The notes beneath the pieces are model-generated. The model saw only the letters and a list, made by a program, of their open reading frames with translations. It did not search any database and was not told the origin of the DNA. 39,442 nt of DNA from Endothia cerciana (taxonomy: Eukaryota; Ascomycota; Sordariomycetes; Diaporthales; Cryphonectriaceae), in contig JALRMH010000092.1 of the NCBI GenBank assembly GCA_026119935.1, positions 1 through 39,442 of the forward strand, written 5' to 3'. This document shows positions 1 to 9,744 of the stretch, one piece after another; the first letter of the stretch is position 1; each line of letters starts with the position of its first letter. Both the position numbers and the translations under genes were made by a program.

Positions 1-383
1 AATTTGTTAATTTATTTAATTATAATTTTATAACTTAAAGAAGTTAAAAGCTATATATAATTATATAATTATAACTTTTATTAATAAATATAAGTTTTAT
101 TCTTTAGCTTATTAAAATTAAATTTCTTTATTATTTCTTTATTCTTTTATAATCAAAGCTTTTTTCTTTATTTACTGCTGTCTTTACTTTTTTAAAAAAT
201 ATTTATATCAGAATACTTATTATATAAACCCAGCAGAGTTATAATAATATAGCGAGAACAAGCTGTCTAATTAATAGCTGCTAGGTATCTATTAGTACAG
301 AGACTGATTTTTATAATATAGAAAGAACTAGTATACTAAGTCGCTAATTATTTAAAGAAGAATAGCTTGTGCGCTGCTAGCAC
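1..383. other. AT-rich flank without a recognisable gene
   Basis: This stretch lies outside the left LTR of the outer Gypsy element. It is extremely AT-rich, with long T-runs and TA steps. No coding frame, RNA gene or repeat shared with the rest of the window was seen. It is probably RIP-mutated repeat or the old target sequence. Confidence 0.5.
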
Positions 384-854
384 TGTATAATAAGCACTGC
401 AGTAATCTAAAAGATCCTTAAGTACTGATTAGATTTATACTAGCAAGAGCAGTATCAAATATAAGCCTTGAATGCAGAAATACAACTAAGTTATCTGTGC
501 AAGTGTTCACTACCTTTAAAGCTATTAAAGTAGGGTGTAATCTGATACTTAGATTAACAACTAAAGAGCTATATACAAGATCTATCTACTAGTAGTAATA
601 ACTATAGCTATATATTCAGCTCTTCAGTCCGAGTCGATAGAGTTAATAATCAATTATATCAACTAGTTAATAGAGTCGATAGTCGACTTCATCAACTATG
701 CAATTATTATAACCCTAACCCTAGTTATATAATCTTAACTTATATCCTTTCTATAAGCTAATATTGAATCTCTAGCGCTAAGGAGTCTGCTTTAGGTATC
801 CTTAATGCTATACTGCTTTCCTATTATAACCTATATATTAGATAGGTTATAATA
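384..854 (-). repeat. 3' LTR of the outer Gypsy element
   Basis: It is about 471 bp long. Its plus-strand start (TGTATAATAAGCACTGC) matches the reverse complement of the inner LTR end, and its other edge is a RIP-altered TATTATAAC next to a purine-rich tract (GGGAGATAA on the minus strand). It shares with the inner LTR the hairpin around AGAGCT...AGCTCT and the tail near 385-560, while the U3 part differs. It contains a TTAGGG-like dimer at 711-723. It is less RIP-mutated than its partner at 14889-15116. Confidence 0.8.
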
Positions 855-945
855 TTATCTCCCTTCTATTGATTATTGTTTCTAATAATCTTCTATAAGT
901 TTTCTGTCGTTTCCCTTATCGCATTATCATGCCTTCTTAATCAGG

Positions 946-1620
946 ATGACGAACAGAGTTGAAAAACCGAAGTCTCTTAATCCTCGTTCTGACAGATTAA
1001 AACAGAAGAAGTCTCTTTACTCTGTTATTCTTTCTAAGGCTATTAACATGATTCCTTGTTCTTCCTGTAATGCACAGGGCTTGAAATCCTGTTAAGTGTC
1101 TTCTGAGGATTCTTCCTGTTACACTGAATACGTGCGTTATCGATATTCCAAATATAACGTCCTTAAACCGACAAACTCTTCAGACCTTCTTCACATCTCT
1201 TCTCAGCACTAAAAGCTAGAAGACGAGATAGAGGACCTAGAGGAGGAGCGCTAGGTCCTTAATGCGAAGATTAGCTGTGTTTAAGCTTAAAAGAGGATGT
1301 AGAGGGAAAAGATAGCGCAGGCTATCTATTATAGTTTGATAAACCTTTAAGACTTAGAACGTCTTAAAGCTGAGAAAGCAGAAGGAGAGTGTTGTTGCGC
1401 TGCTAAAATAATATAAGAGGTAGTTTTTAAAAAATTAGTTATAGTAGCTAAGGATTCTTTCTTTAGAGGTTTTAATTAAAACTTTATAAATATAAAGAAT
1501 AGTGTTATAGACTAATCAGGTTTCTTAGCTGAAAGAGCGCAGCTTAATAAGTCTGGAAATATAGCTAGGTCTGTTATTAGTTGCTTATTGCTTTAACTAG
1601 CTATCTTTTTCTTATATTAG
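946..1620 (+). pseudogene. Accessory frame antisense to outer gag-pol (Cys-containing, coiled-coil)
   Basis: On the strand opposite the outer element's gag-pol, between chromodomain and 3' LTR, a frame starts with ATG at 946 and can be followed to TAG at 1618-1620. Stops inside it are nearly all Gln- or Trp-derived TAA/TAG. The N-terminal part holds Cys pairs (IPCSSCNAQGLKSC), followed by a Glu/Arg-rich coiled-coil-like stretch (LEDEIEDLEEER). The DNA is clearly less AT-rich than its surroundings. A Cys motif followed by a coiled coil on the antisense strand resembles small hypothetical proteins I associate with fungal Gypsy elements, but the function is unknown. The inner element has a frame in the same place with a different sequence (8464-9094, minus). 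Confidence 0.65.
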
Positions 1621-1639
1621 TAAAAGTTTTCTTTAGTAG

Positions 1640-2317
1640 TTATTAGTTATTATTATAATGCTAAAATAACTGTTAATAGTATAGTAATAGTATAAAGGCT
1701 AGTCTTTTTCTTCTAGTATTTTATTAATTTTTTTATAGCGTTTCTGATATTTTCTTATAGTTTTTATAAATTCTTGCTTGTTAAGTAACCTTTCTACTTA
1801 ATAAGATATTCGAGTGTGTTGTTATTGCTTTTATATTTAAAGATTTTTTCTATCTTGTATTTTAGTTTGTTATCTTTAACTTCTATTATATTATTTATTA
1901 GTATTTCTCTTGCTGCTAGCTCTAGTAATAAGATATAGAAAACTAAGTGTATCCTTATTCTATAAAGTAGTGCTAGTTTATAGTTAATTAAAGAGATCTG
2001 CTATAAAATTTTAAATAGTCTTAGTTTTTTATAATTAAGTTTGCTGCTAGGCCTAGTTATTTTAATATTTTTACAAAGTAAGTAGACTTTATCTCCCTCT
2101 TATAAGATTAGTCCTTTAATTCTCTTAGTATTTGCATAGTATATTATTCGTTTTTAGATAAATTATAGTTCTAACTAAAGTTCTTCTTAAATCTTCTTAA
2201 TCTTCCTAATCCTTTTATCTGCTGCTTCTATATCTATCCTTAACAATACTTTATAATAAGCTGTTAGGTTATATTTATAAAGTGTAACAAATAGTAACTT
2301 CTTTATTATATTTATAT
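1640..2317 (-). pseudogene. pol: 3' part of outer gag-pol: integrase C-terminus and chromodomain
   Basis: This is the downstream half of the outer polyprotein, separated from 9745-14790 by the nested insertion. The reverse complement of about 1770-1900 reads as a chromodomain: an IEKI...NNNTLEYLIK-x-KG pattern, where x is a TAG replacing the conserved Trp. Reverse-complemented 2000-2110 matches the inner integrase C-terminal stretch at 8080-8160 (GDK-YLLYK-N type). Chromodomains at the pol C-terminus define chromoviruses and steer integration toward methylated histone. Multiple RIP stops make it non-functional. Confidence 0.85.
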
Positions 2318-2322
2318 CTGCG
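2318..2322. repeat. Target site duplication, left copy (CTGCG)
   Basis: CTGCG directly precedes the 5' LTR and is repeated at 9740-9744 directly after the 3' LTR. The perfect 5-bp match is the expected duplication for a Gypsy integrase. Confidence 0.95.
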
Positions 2323-2779
2323 TGTTATAACTCACTCAACATGCAGGTCACGAACCAGGACACCCGGGACAACTATCCGGAAGACAAGGGAAGGGTTTAA
2401 CACCCTAGGAACTACAGCTTATGTAAGCAAGGGTTAGGGTTACAGGATCAGGATAGATCAGCAGCTAATCTATAGTGATCCAGATTAGTTAGATCACCTA
2501 GGTGATCTAAGTGATCTAACAACCAACACTACCAACAGGACTGAAGAGCTAGATATATAAGAACACGTTCATTTCTATTAAATAGATCTCGTACATAGCT
2601 CTTCAGTTGTCAATCTAAGTTCTAAGTACACTTATACTTAGAAGCCTTAAAGGCAGTAAACACTTGCACAGACTACCTAGCTATATTTCTATATTTAAGG
2701 CTTATATTCGACACTGCTCTTATTAGCATAAATCTAATTAGTGCTTAGAGATCTTTAAATTACTGCAGTGCTTATTACA
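2323..2779 (+). repeat. 5' LTR of the inner Gypsy element
   Basis: 457 bp, starting TGTTATAAC and ending CTTATTACA (TG...CA). It contains an inverted repeat (CTGAAGAGCTA at about 2540, TAGCTCTTCAG at about 2598) that could fold in the transcript, and a TTAGGG-type dimer (GGGTTAGGGTT, 2431-2441). It is far less RIP-mutated than the 3' LTR. A primer binding site was not assigned: the bases after 2779 do not match a tRNA end that I recognise. Confidence 0.95.
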
Positions 2780-2869
2780 TTTTAATAACTCTTGTTCAGG
2801 AATAGTTCAGTATTAACCCTTTAAATAATATAGAAATACGATAGCTCTAGGAACCCTCTCTTTATCCTT

Positions 2870-3860
2870 GCATAGTGCGCAGCCTACTTAGAAAGAATTT
2901 GTCTAGTAAGTCCTCTAGCTTATTTAATATATTAAACAACTCTACTTGCATTAGTAATAACAGGAGAACATCATCTAAGCCTAGCAGAAGCAAATTCAGT
3001 ATAGTACTTAGAGCCCTACTATTGTTAATAATAATAAGGGCTATAAGATAGATAAACTAGCTATATATAATAGCACTTAAAAACTCCTCTAAGGATTCCT
3101 TACTTATTATAAGGCGTACTTCTTATATAATGCCTTTTAGTTTACTGCGGAACCTGAGAAGGTTATCCTTACTGGAACTCGCCTTAAGAAGGATGCTCTT
3201 ATCTAGTATAAGCCTTCTCTCTACAACTATCTAGAATATACTAACGACCCTAATACACGCGCTAAGGGCACTAAGGAAATATTTGACTTCTTCATAGGCT
3301 TTAAGAAGGCCTTTAAGGAAACCTTCAGTAACCTTAATAAAGAACGTACTATAGCTTAATAATTAATAGACTTTAAACAAACTAAGTCAGCATCAGCCTA
3401 TATAGTTAGGTTTAAGCAACTTGCAGCACGACTTTTATAGAAAGATAAGAACTTTATAGAATACTACTATAAAGAACTTAAAGATGAAGTTAAGGACGAG
3501 ATCTCTAAGCAGGATTAGCTTGAAGACTTTGCGATATTTGCAAATATAGCTATTAGAATCGATAATCGTCTTTATAAACAACGAATAGAGAAGTCTAAGA
3601 AGGGAGGAAGCTAACCTATATAGCGCTTAAACAGTAATAAGAAATTCTAACCTAAGAATCAGGATAGAAATTAGTGCTAAAGTATAATATAGAGTAAAAG
3701 CACTTATATTAGTCTTATAGAACTAAATATAGTAAACTATTAGTTTATAAGAAAACTAAGCAATAGCATTAAATACTATAACTGCAATAAGCATAGCTAT
3801 ATTATATAAGAATGTAAGCAACTTAAGAAGCTATAATAGCAACTAGTCTAAAAGGGATAA
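2870..3860 (+). pseudogene. gag: gag of the inner Gypsy element
   Basis: The frame opens in a Gln-rich, coiled-coil-like stretch (about 2890-3000). It continues into the retrotransposon Gag core (about 3050-3580, with KLL-GFLTYYKAYFLYNAF and a DFFIGFKKAF segment) and a nucleocapsid zinc knuckle at 3774-3815. The knuckle spacing is CX2CX4HX4C, but the first Cys codon (3774) and the His codon (3798) now both encode Tyr. Both changes fit RIP (TGC to TAC, CAT to TAT). The product would coat and package element RNA. It is in the same frame as pol with no shift between them. The exact start is uncertain because ATG codons are themselves RIP targets. Confidence 0.85.
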
Positions 3861-6800
3861 TAGGTGAATATTCTTTAATAACAGGAACTTAATTAGCTGA
3901 GTAATAATATTTTACTAGAGTAAGTGTTAGACTTTATCTGCGACTATAGACTTCTTAACTAGATGTTCTGCTTTAATAATAAATGCTTAATACACCTTTT
4001 AGAGAAAGAAGGCTTAAAATAGTTTCTTAAAGCATTTAAAAAGATATAATAACTAGCAATAGGCAAAAAGGGCTTAATTTATAATATAGCACTAAATAGC
4101 AGCAACTTAGACTGCTCTAGCACCTTCGAGAAGGAACTCGAAAGGAAGATTCAGAAGCTTAAGGATAAGGACTTAAGACTATACTTAATAGCCTAATATA
4201 AAGAACGCCTCTTATTTTAAATAATAATAGAAACTATAGGGGAAGAAACACCCTAGGACTGACAATTAGACGATATATTAAAACCTATTATTTTAGAAAC
4301 AGAAGGTAGAGACACTATAAGCAAAAAGGAAGCTTATAATTAAGACTTAAATTAAAAATAAATTACTCTAAATTCGAAGATTGAGTATATAATACCCTAG
4401 AATCAGCTTAATTAATAAAAGACACTACAAGCTTGCATAGATCTTATATATATACTATAGCTGCAAGGCGTACTTTATAGAGAAAGTTAAATATAAGTAG
4501 TTCCTAGTCAGAGAGTTTAGCTAAATTATCTAGGTAGTTAAGGAACCTTACTTATGATTTAGAGAAGTTCTTAACAGAAAGTATAATAATACTTATATCA
4601 AATTGCTAGATAATTATTTTAAAGAATACATCGATAAAAAAGTTAAATAGTAGCAGTGTAGGGTTATAGACTGCACTATTTATATTTATAATAAGGTTCA
4701 GGATTAGCATAAACACTAGAATAATAAAGAACAACGCAAGTATAGCTAAGAACAGGCTAAAAGGCTAGCTCAGGAAGCAGCTTATAAAATAAAGAAATTC
4801 TTAAAAGGGAAGGATCGCTTATAATAAGACTATAGATGATCAGGGCTTAAAGGTCCTTATATATTGCAAAACAGGACTATATATATATAAAATTAAATGC
4901 TTATATTAACAAAAAATAATACAGCGCACTATTAGACAGCAGCGCTTAAGGAAACTTTATATCTCTAGGAATTATTAATAAAGCACGACTATAATAGCAT
5001 TAAAAGAAAAGACCTTACCGACTTAGTACTATAAAAGAACAACTAGTTGTATATAATTAAAGTGTAATCGATAAGAAGACTGATTATTTACTTATCTTAA
5101 TCTAAGGATGTATAATCTTTATTATATTAGATATTACAGATACAGTATATTATAAACTAATTATAAGACTTCCTTAGCTTAAAGAGTATAATCCTCGAAT
5201 TAATTAGACTACTAGCTAGATTTTATAGGATAATGCTATTATCTATAGGAAGGTTGTAATTAATAATAAAGGATTAGATTCAGTTATTAAAGAACACTTA
5301 AGAAAAGAGGCTTTAAATAAACCTACGAATACCTTTAAATTAGCAGGGCTAATAGCTTATAGAGAAGGATCTAGCGATAATAAACCTAAACTAGTGCTAG
5401 GGCATCAGCAAATTAATATAACAACAAGTATATACAGACCTTAAGAAAAGTAGTCTAGCTCAGAGCGATAATAAAAGTGTAGTCTTATAAATTATAAGGA
5501 AATCCTACAGCTATATTATTCTAGGAATTTCGGTCTAGCCTAGAAAGAAGACTTAAGATCCCTAGAGCTATTAAAGAAACGACTGATAGATAAGGGAAAG
5601 AAACTGTCCCTAGATAAAAACGCTCAACAGTACCTTCTATTCCTCTAAATCGCGGAAACGGAGAAGGATAGACTAATACTAACATTCGCTAGAATACTAC
5701 GAGAGTACTACGAATTCACAAAGCTGTTTCAAGGGAAATTTAACACAGGACTTCTAAAACACAGCCTATATAACTACGAGATACTACTAAAAGAAAGAAC
5801 TTAGCTACAATTCTTCCTTACTTACAGACTTAACAAGGCAAGACTAAAGGTATTTAAAGAATATCTCGACGAAAACCTTAAAAGAAGATATATTAGATTA
5901 TTATAATCACTAGTAGGATACCTAATCCTGTTTGTATTAAAGAAAAACAGAAAACTCCGACTTTGTATAGACTATAAACAGCTTAACAATATTATTATTA
6001 AAAACTAGTACTCTTTACTACTTTTTAAGGAAATTAGAGATCGACTATAAAGTATATAATAATTTATAGTATTAGACTTTAAAGAAGATTACTATTATAT
6101 TTATATTAAAGAAAGAGAAGAATAGAAGATAGCATTTAGGATTTGCTATAGATATTATAAATATATAATTATGCCTTTTAGATTAATTAATATATTAGCA
6201 TCCTTCTAGAAAATAATTAACTATATCTTCTGCGAATTTCTAAATATTATATGCATTATCTATCTTAATAATATCCTTATCTACTCTAAGACCCTCGAAG
6301 AATACAAGCAATATATACAGCAGATACTTTAAATACTTCAGGATATATATCTTTTAGTAGAACTAGCTAAGAGTTACTTTTATATTCAGAAAATTAACTA
6401 TCTCAGATATATAATTAAACTAAAATATATTAGAATGCAGAAAGATAAAATATAAGTAGTTAAAGACTAGCCTATATTAAAGAATATTAAGGATATTAGA
6501 GTATTCCTTAGATATATTAACTTCTATCAGCAATTTATTAATAAGTATAGTAATATTACTAGACCTTTTATAAATCTTATGAAAAAAGACCTATTCTTTT
6601 AATAGAACTAGAAAGAAAACTAAGCCTTTGAAATAATTAAAGAGCTAGTTACTAAAGACCTTGTTTTATAAGAATCAGACTCTTAAAAGGAATATAAGTT
6701 ATATACAAACACATCAGACTACATACTCAGCGTAGAACTCAACTAGCGCGATAAGTAAGGACAACTATAAATAGTCGCTAACTTCTCAAAGAAGCTCAAC

Positions 6801-8526
6801 AGATTAGAGTTATAATACAGAATACTAGATAAGGAACTTATAGCTATAGTAGAAGTATTTAAAGAATAGGAACACTATCTTATAAGTGCTAAACATATAA
6901 TTAAAGTGTTTTCAAACTATAAGAACTTCACTATATTTATAATAATAAAGAACTTTAACAGAAGATAAGTAAGATAGGCGGAATACTTATCCTAGTTCGA
7001 CTTTAAGGTTATCTATATCTAAGGTAAGGAAAACGCTAAGGCAGACGCCTTTAGCAGAAGATTAGACTATCAGGATAAGATTAAGAAAGAAATCCAAGAT
7101 ATCTTTGTAATTAATAAGAATAAAGACTTTACTAATATATATAAAGAGCTTGCAGCAACCCTTAGGATAAAACTTTAAGATAAAGACTCTAAACAGATAA
7201 CTCTAGCAGGGCAGGATAACTATATTAGGGATATATATAGTGCTCTAGTATATAGATACTAAGGAGTTAGAGTAACTTACAAATAAATTAAGAGACACTA
7301 GAACCTGCTAGGCTTTAGGAAAAGAATTAAAGATATCTTATAATAATATAACAGCTATAAGAAAAATAAGGCAGAATAATACAAGCCTTATAAACTACTA
7401 TAACTCCTACTAGTACTTATAATTATTTAGTAATTAATCAGCCTAGACTTTATTATTAAGCTACCTCTCTTATAAGAACTCTTAACTAAAGTATAATATA
7501 ATAGTATTTTAGTAGTAGTTTGCAAACTAAGTAAGTATGCTTACTTTTTCCTTTATAAGGAAAGCAGTACAGCAGAAGAACTTGTATATATATTTCTCAG
7601 AATAATTATTGCTAATTATAATATACTAGAAGAAGTAATCTCTAATAGAGATAAAAAGTTCAACTCGAAGTTTTAGACCTTACTTATAAAACAACTCAGA
7701 ATATAACACAGAATATCTATAGCATTTCACTCCTAAATAGATAGATAGACAGAAAGAATAAACTAGGTTATTAAATAATACTTTTAGCATTATATTAACT
7801 AAAAGCAAGACAACTAAGTTGACTTATTACCTCTAGTATAATTCGCTTATAATAGCGCAGATATAAGTATGATAAAGAAATCACTATTCTTCACACTCTA
7901 TAGATATAACCTAATAGCTTATTATAAAGTACTGCAAAGAGTAGATGCAGAAGCTGCAGATAGAAGGGTTAAGAAAATTAAAAAGATTTAAGAAGAACTT
8001 TAGTTAAAACTATAATTTATTTAAAAATAAATAACACGCTATATAAACTCTAAAAGGATTAAAAGACTAATCTTATAAGAGGGAGATAAAGCTTACCTAC
8101 TTTACAAAAATATTAAAATAACTAGGCCTAGCAGCAAACTTAACTATAAGAAACTAGGACTATTTAAAATTTTATAATAAATCTCTTTAATTAACTATAA
8201 ACTTGTACTACCTTATAAAATAAGGATGCACTTAGTTTTCTATATCTTACTACTAGAACTAGTAGTAAAAGAAACACTAATAAATAATATAGTAGAAGTC
8301 GAAAATAACAAACTAGAATATAAGGTAGAAAAGATCCTTAAATACAGAGGTAATAACAACACACTCGAGTACCTTATTAAGTAGAAAGGTTACCTAGCAA
8401 GCAAGAACTTATAAGAACTATAAGGAAATATCAGAAACACTATAAGCAAATTAAAAAAATACTAAAGGAAAAAGACTAGCCTTAACCCTAGTACTATACT
8501 ATTAATAGTTATTTCAGCATTATAAT
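3861..8526 (+). pseudogene. pol: pol of the inner Gypsy element (PR-RT-RNase H-IN-chromodomain)
   Basis: It continues the gag frame. The aspartic protease motif is at 4926-4960 (ALLDSSA-GNFIS, from DSGA). Reverse transcriptase spans about 5905-6560, with LRLCIDYKQLN and YMPF-type motifs and the catalytic YxDD at 6261-6272, now YLNN. RNase H spans about 6690-7060, with its first acidic motif now TNTSD. Integrase spans about 7280-8010: the His-containing N-terminal region, SNRDKKFNSKF where SDR is expected, and a retained QTER-type Glu motif near 7740-7760. A GPY/F-like region follows at about 8080-8160. The chromodomain is at 8325-8420 (VEKILKYRG, EYLIK-x-KGY). All stops are TAA/TAG in Gln or Trp positions. 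The frame overlaps the antisense frame at its 3' end. It cannot be functional. Confidence 0.93.
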
Positions 8527-9094
8527 AATAGCAGAAAACTACTATCTAAGACCTCTCTACTCTGAAATAAAAATCAAGTGCTGTAGTTTCACTCTTTAAA
8601 AGGGAAGGCTAACTAAACATGCTAAGATCAAAGGCTAAGGAACTCTAGTCAATAACCTTAAGATGTCTCTAGGACATCAGGCGAGTTTCCTCTTTATAAA
8701 GACTGCGATCCTCCTTATCAGCGAACCCCTCTAAGGAATTAAAGCCACGACGAATCATTTCCGCAGCCTGCTCCTTTAATAGTCTTCACTGTTTCTACGC
8801 GCGATCAAGACAAGCCTGCGATGCTAGCAAGGCTTGCAAGGCAGCAGCGTTTGCTAACTCTGCCTTAGCTTCCTCACTCAGGATCTTGCGCTTTTTATAA
8901 ATTAAGTGCTCTGCTGAAAAAAGGAAATTAGTAACTATAAAAAGCACCTAGGAATAAAAAGACTAACTAGCAGAAGCTAAGAAACGACTAGTATTATAAC
9001 TTTAACTTAAAGAAATATACTTCTTATAATAAGAAGAGTTTTTAGCAAAATAGTAAGAAGCCTTTATCTCCTGATAATAAGTATAAGCAGGCAT
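8464..9094 (-). pseudogene. Accessory frame antisense to inner gag-pol (coiled-coil protein)
   Basis: Read on the minus strand from ATG at 9094, the frame runs to a TAG near 8464, convergent with and slightly overlapping gag-pol. Its middle is well preserved, with a coiled-coil-like segment (ILSEEAKAELANAAALQALL, about 8890-8830) and an EQAAEMIRRGFNSLEGF stretch (about 8770-8720). Few codons there are broken, unlike the rest of the element, and the DNA at 8580-8910 is visibly richer in GC. Its place and orientation match the accessory frame of the outer element (946-1620), though the N-terminal Cys pattern is not seen here. Function unknown. It could be a transcribed antisense gene or a captured host fragment. 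Confidence 0.65.
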
Positions 9095-9270
9095 TTCAAT
9101 ATTAAAAACAGAAATAAGCTTAGCAAAATAATAGCGCTTTTAAGTTTTCACTAAATAATTAGAATACGATTTGTTGACTTTATTCGATATTTTAATTAAG
9201 AAGGTATAATTATATATATAAATAACTTGCTAAGATACTTATAGAAAATCATTAGGGATAATAATTAATA

Positions 9271-9282
9271 AAAAGGAGATGA
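9271..9282 (+). other. Polypurine tract of the inner element
   Basis: AAAAGGAGATGA lies immediately before the TG of the 3' LTR, the position of the plus-strand primer in LTR retrotransposons. The outer element has the equivalent GGGAGATAA on the minus strand beside 855. Confidence 0.75.
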
Positions 9283-9739
9283 TGTTATAACTTATTTAAT
9301 ATGCAGGTTATAAACTAGGATATTTAGAATAACTATCTAGAAAATAAGAAAAGGGTTTAATACTCTAGGAACTATAGCTTATATAAGCAAGGGTTAGGAT
9401 TATAGAATTAGGATAGATTAGTAGCTGATCTATAGTAATCCGGATTAGTTAGATTACTTAAGTAATTTAAGTAATTTAATAACTAATATTATTAATAGGA
9501 CTAAAGAGCTAGATATATAAGAACACGTTTATTTCTATCAAATAGATCTTATATATAGCTCTTTAGTTATTAATCTAAGTTCTAAGTACACTTATACTTA
9601 GAAGCTTTAAAAGTAGTGAATACTTATATAGACTACTTAGCTATATTTCTATATTTAAAGCTTATATTTAACACTGCTTTTATTAATATAAACCTAATTA
9701 GTGCTTAGAGATCTTTGGATTACTATAATACTTATTACA
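9283..9739 (+). repeat. 3' LTR of the inner Gypsy element
   Basis: 457 bp and colinear with 2323-2779 from TGTTATAAC to CTTATTACA. Nearly all differences from the 5' LTR are C to T or G to A in this copy; for example GTCACGAACCAGG has become GTTATAAACTAGG. The TTAGGG-like dimer is decayed to GGGTTAGGATT (9391-9401). Confidence 0.95.
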
Positions 9740-9744
9740 CTGCG
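9740..9744. repeat. Target site duplication, right copy (CTGCG)
   Basis: CTGCG directly follows the 3' LTR and matches 2318-2322. The outer element's integrase frame resumes from here. Confidence 0.95.

Larger units (their letters stand above)
2323..9739 (+). mobile_element. Inner complete Ty3/Gypsy chromovirus, RIP-inactivated
   Basis: A structurally complete LTR retrotransposon of 7417 bp. It has a 457-bp 5' LTR (2323-2779), gag-pol in one continuous plus-strand frame (about 2870-8526), an antisense accessory frame (9094-8464), a purine-rich tract (9271-9282) and a 457-bp 3' LTR (9283-9739). It is flanked by CTGCG on both sides. Domain order is gag, protease, RT, RNase H, integrase, chromodomain, as in Ty3/Gypsy chromoviruses. 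It inserted into the integrase region of a minus-strand relative, so it is the younger of the two. RIP stops and active-site changes (YLDD to YLNN at 6261-6272) make it inactive. Confidence 0.97.

Noticed and set aside
708..724. CCCTAACCCTA as a possible true telomere or interstitial telomere array.
   Set aside because: There are only two units and they lie inside an LTR, with a counterpart in the other LTR family. They are an LTR motif, not a chromosome end.
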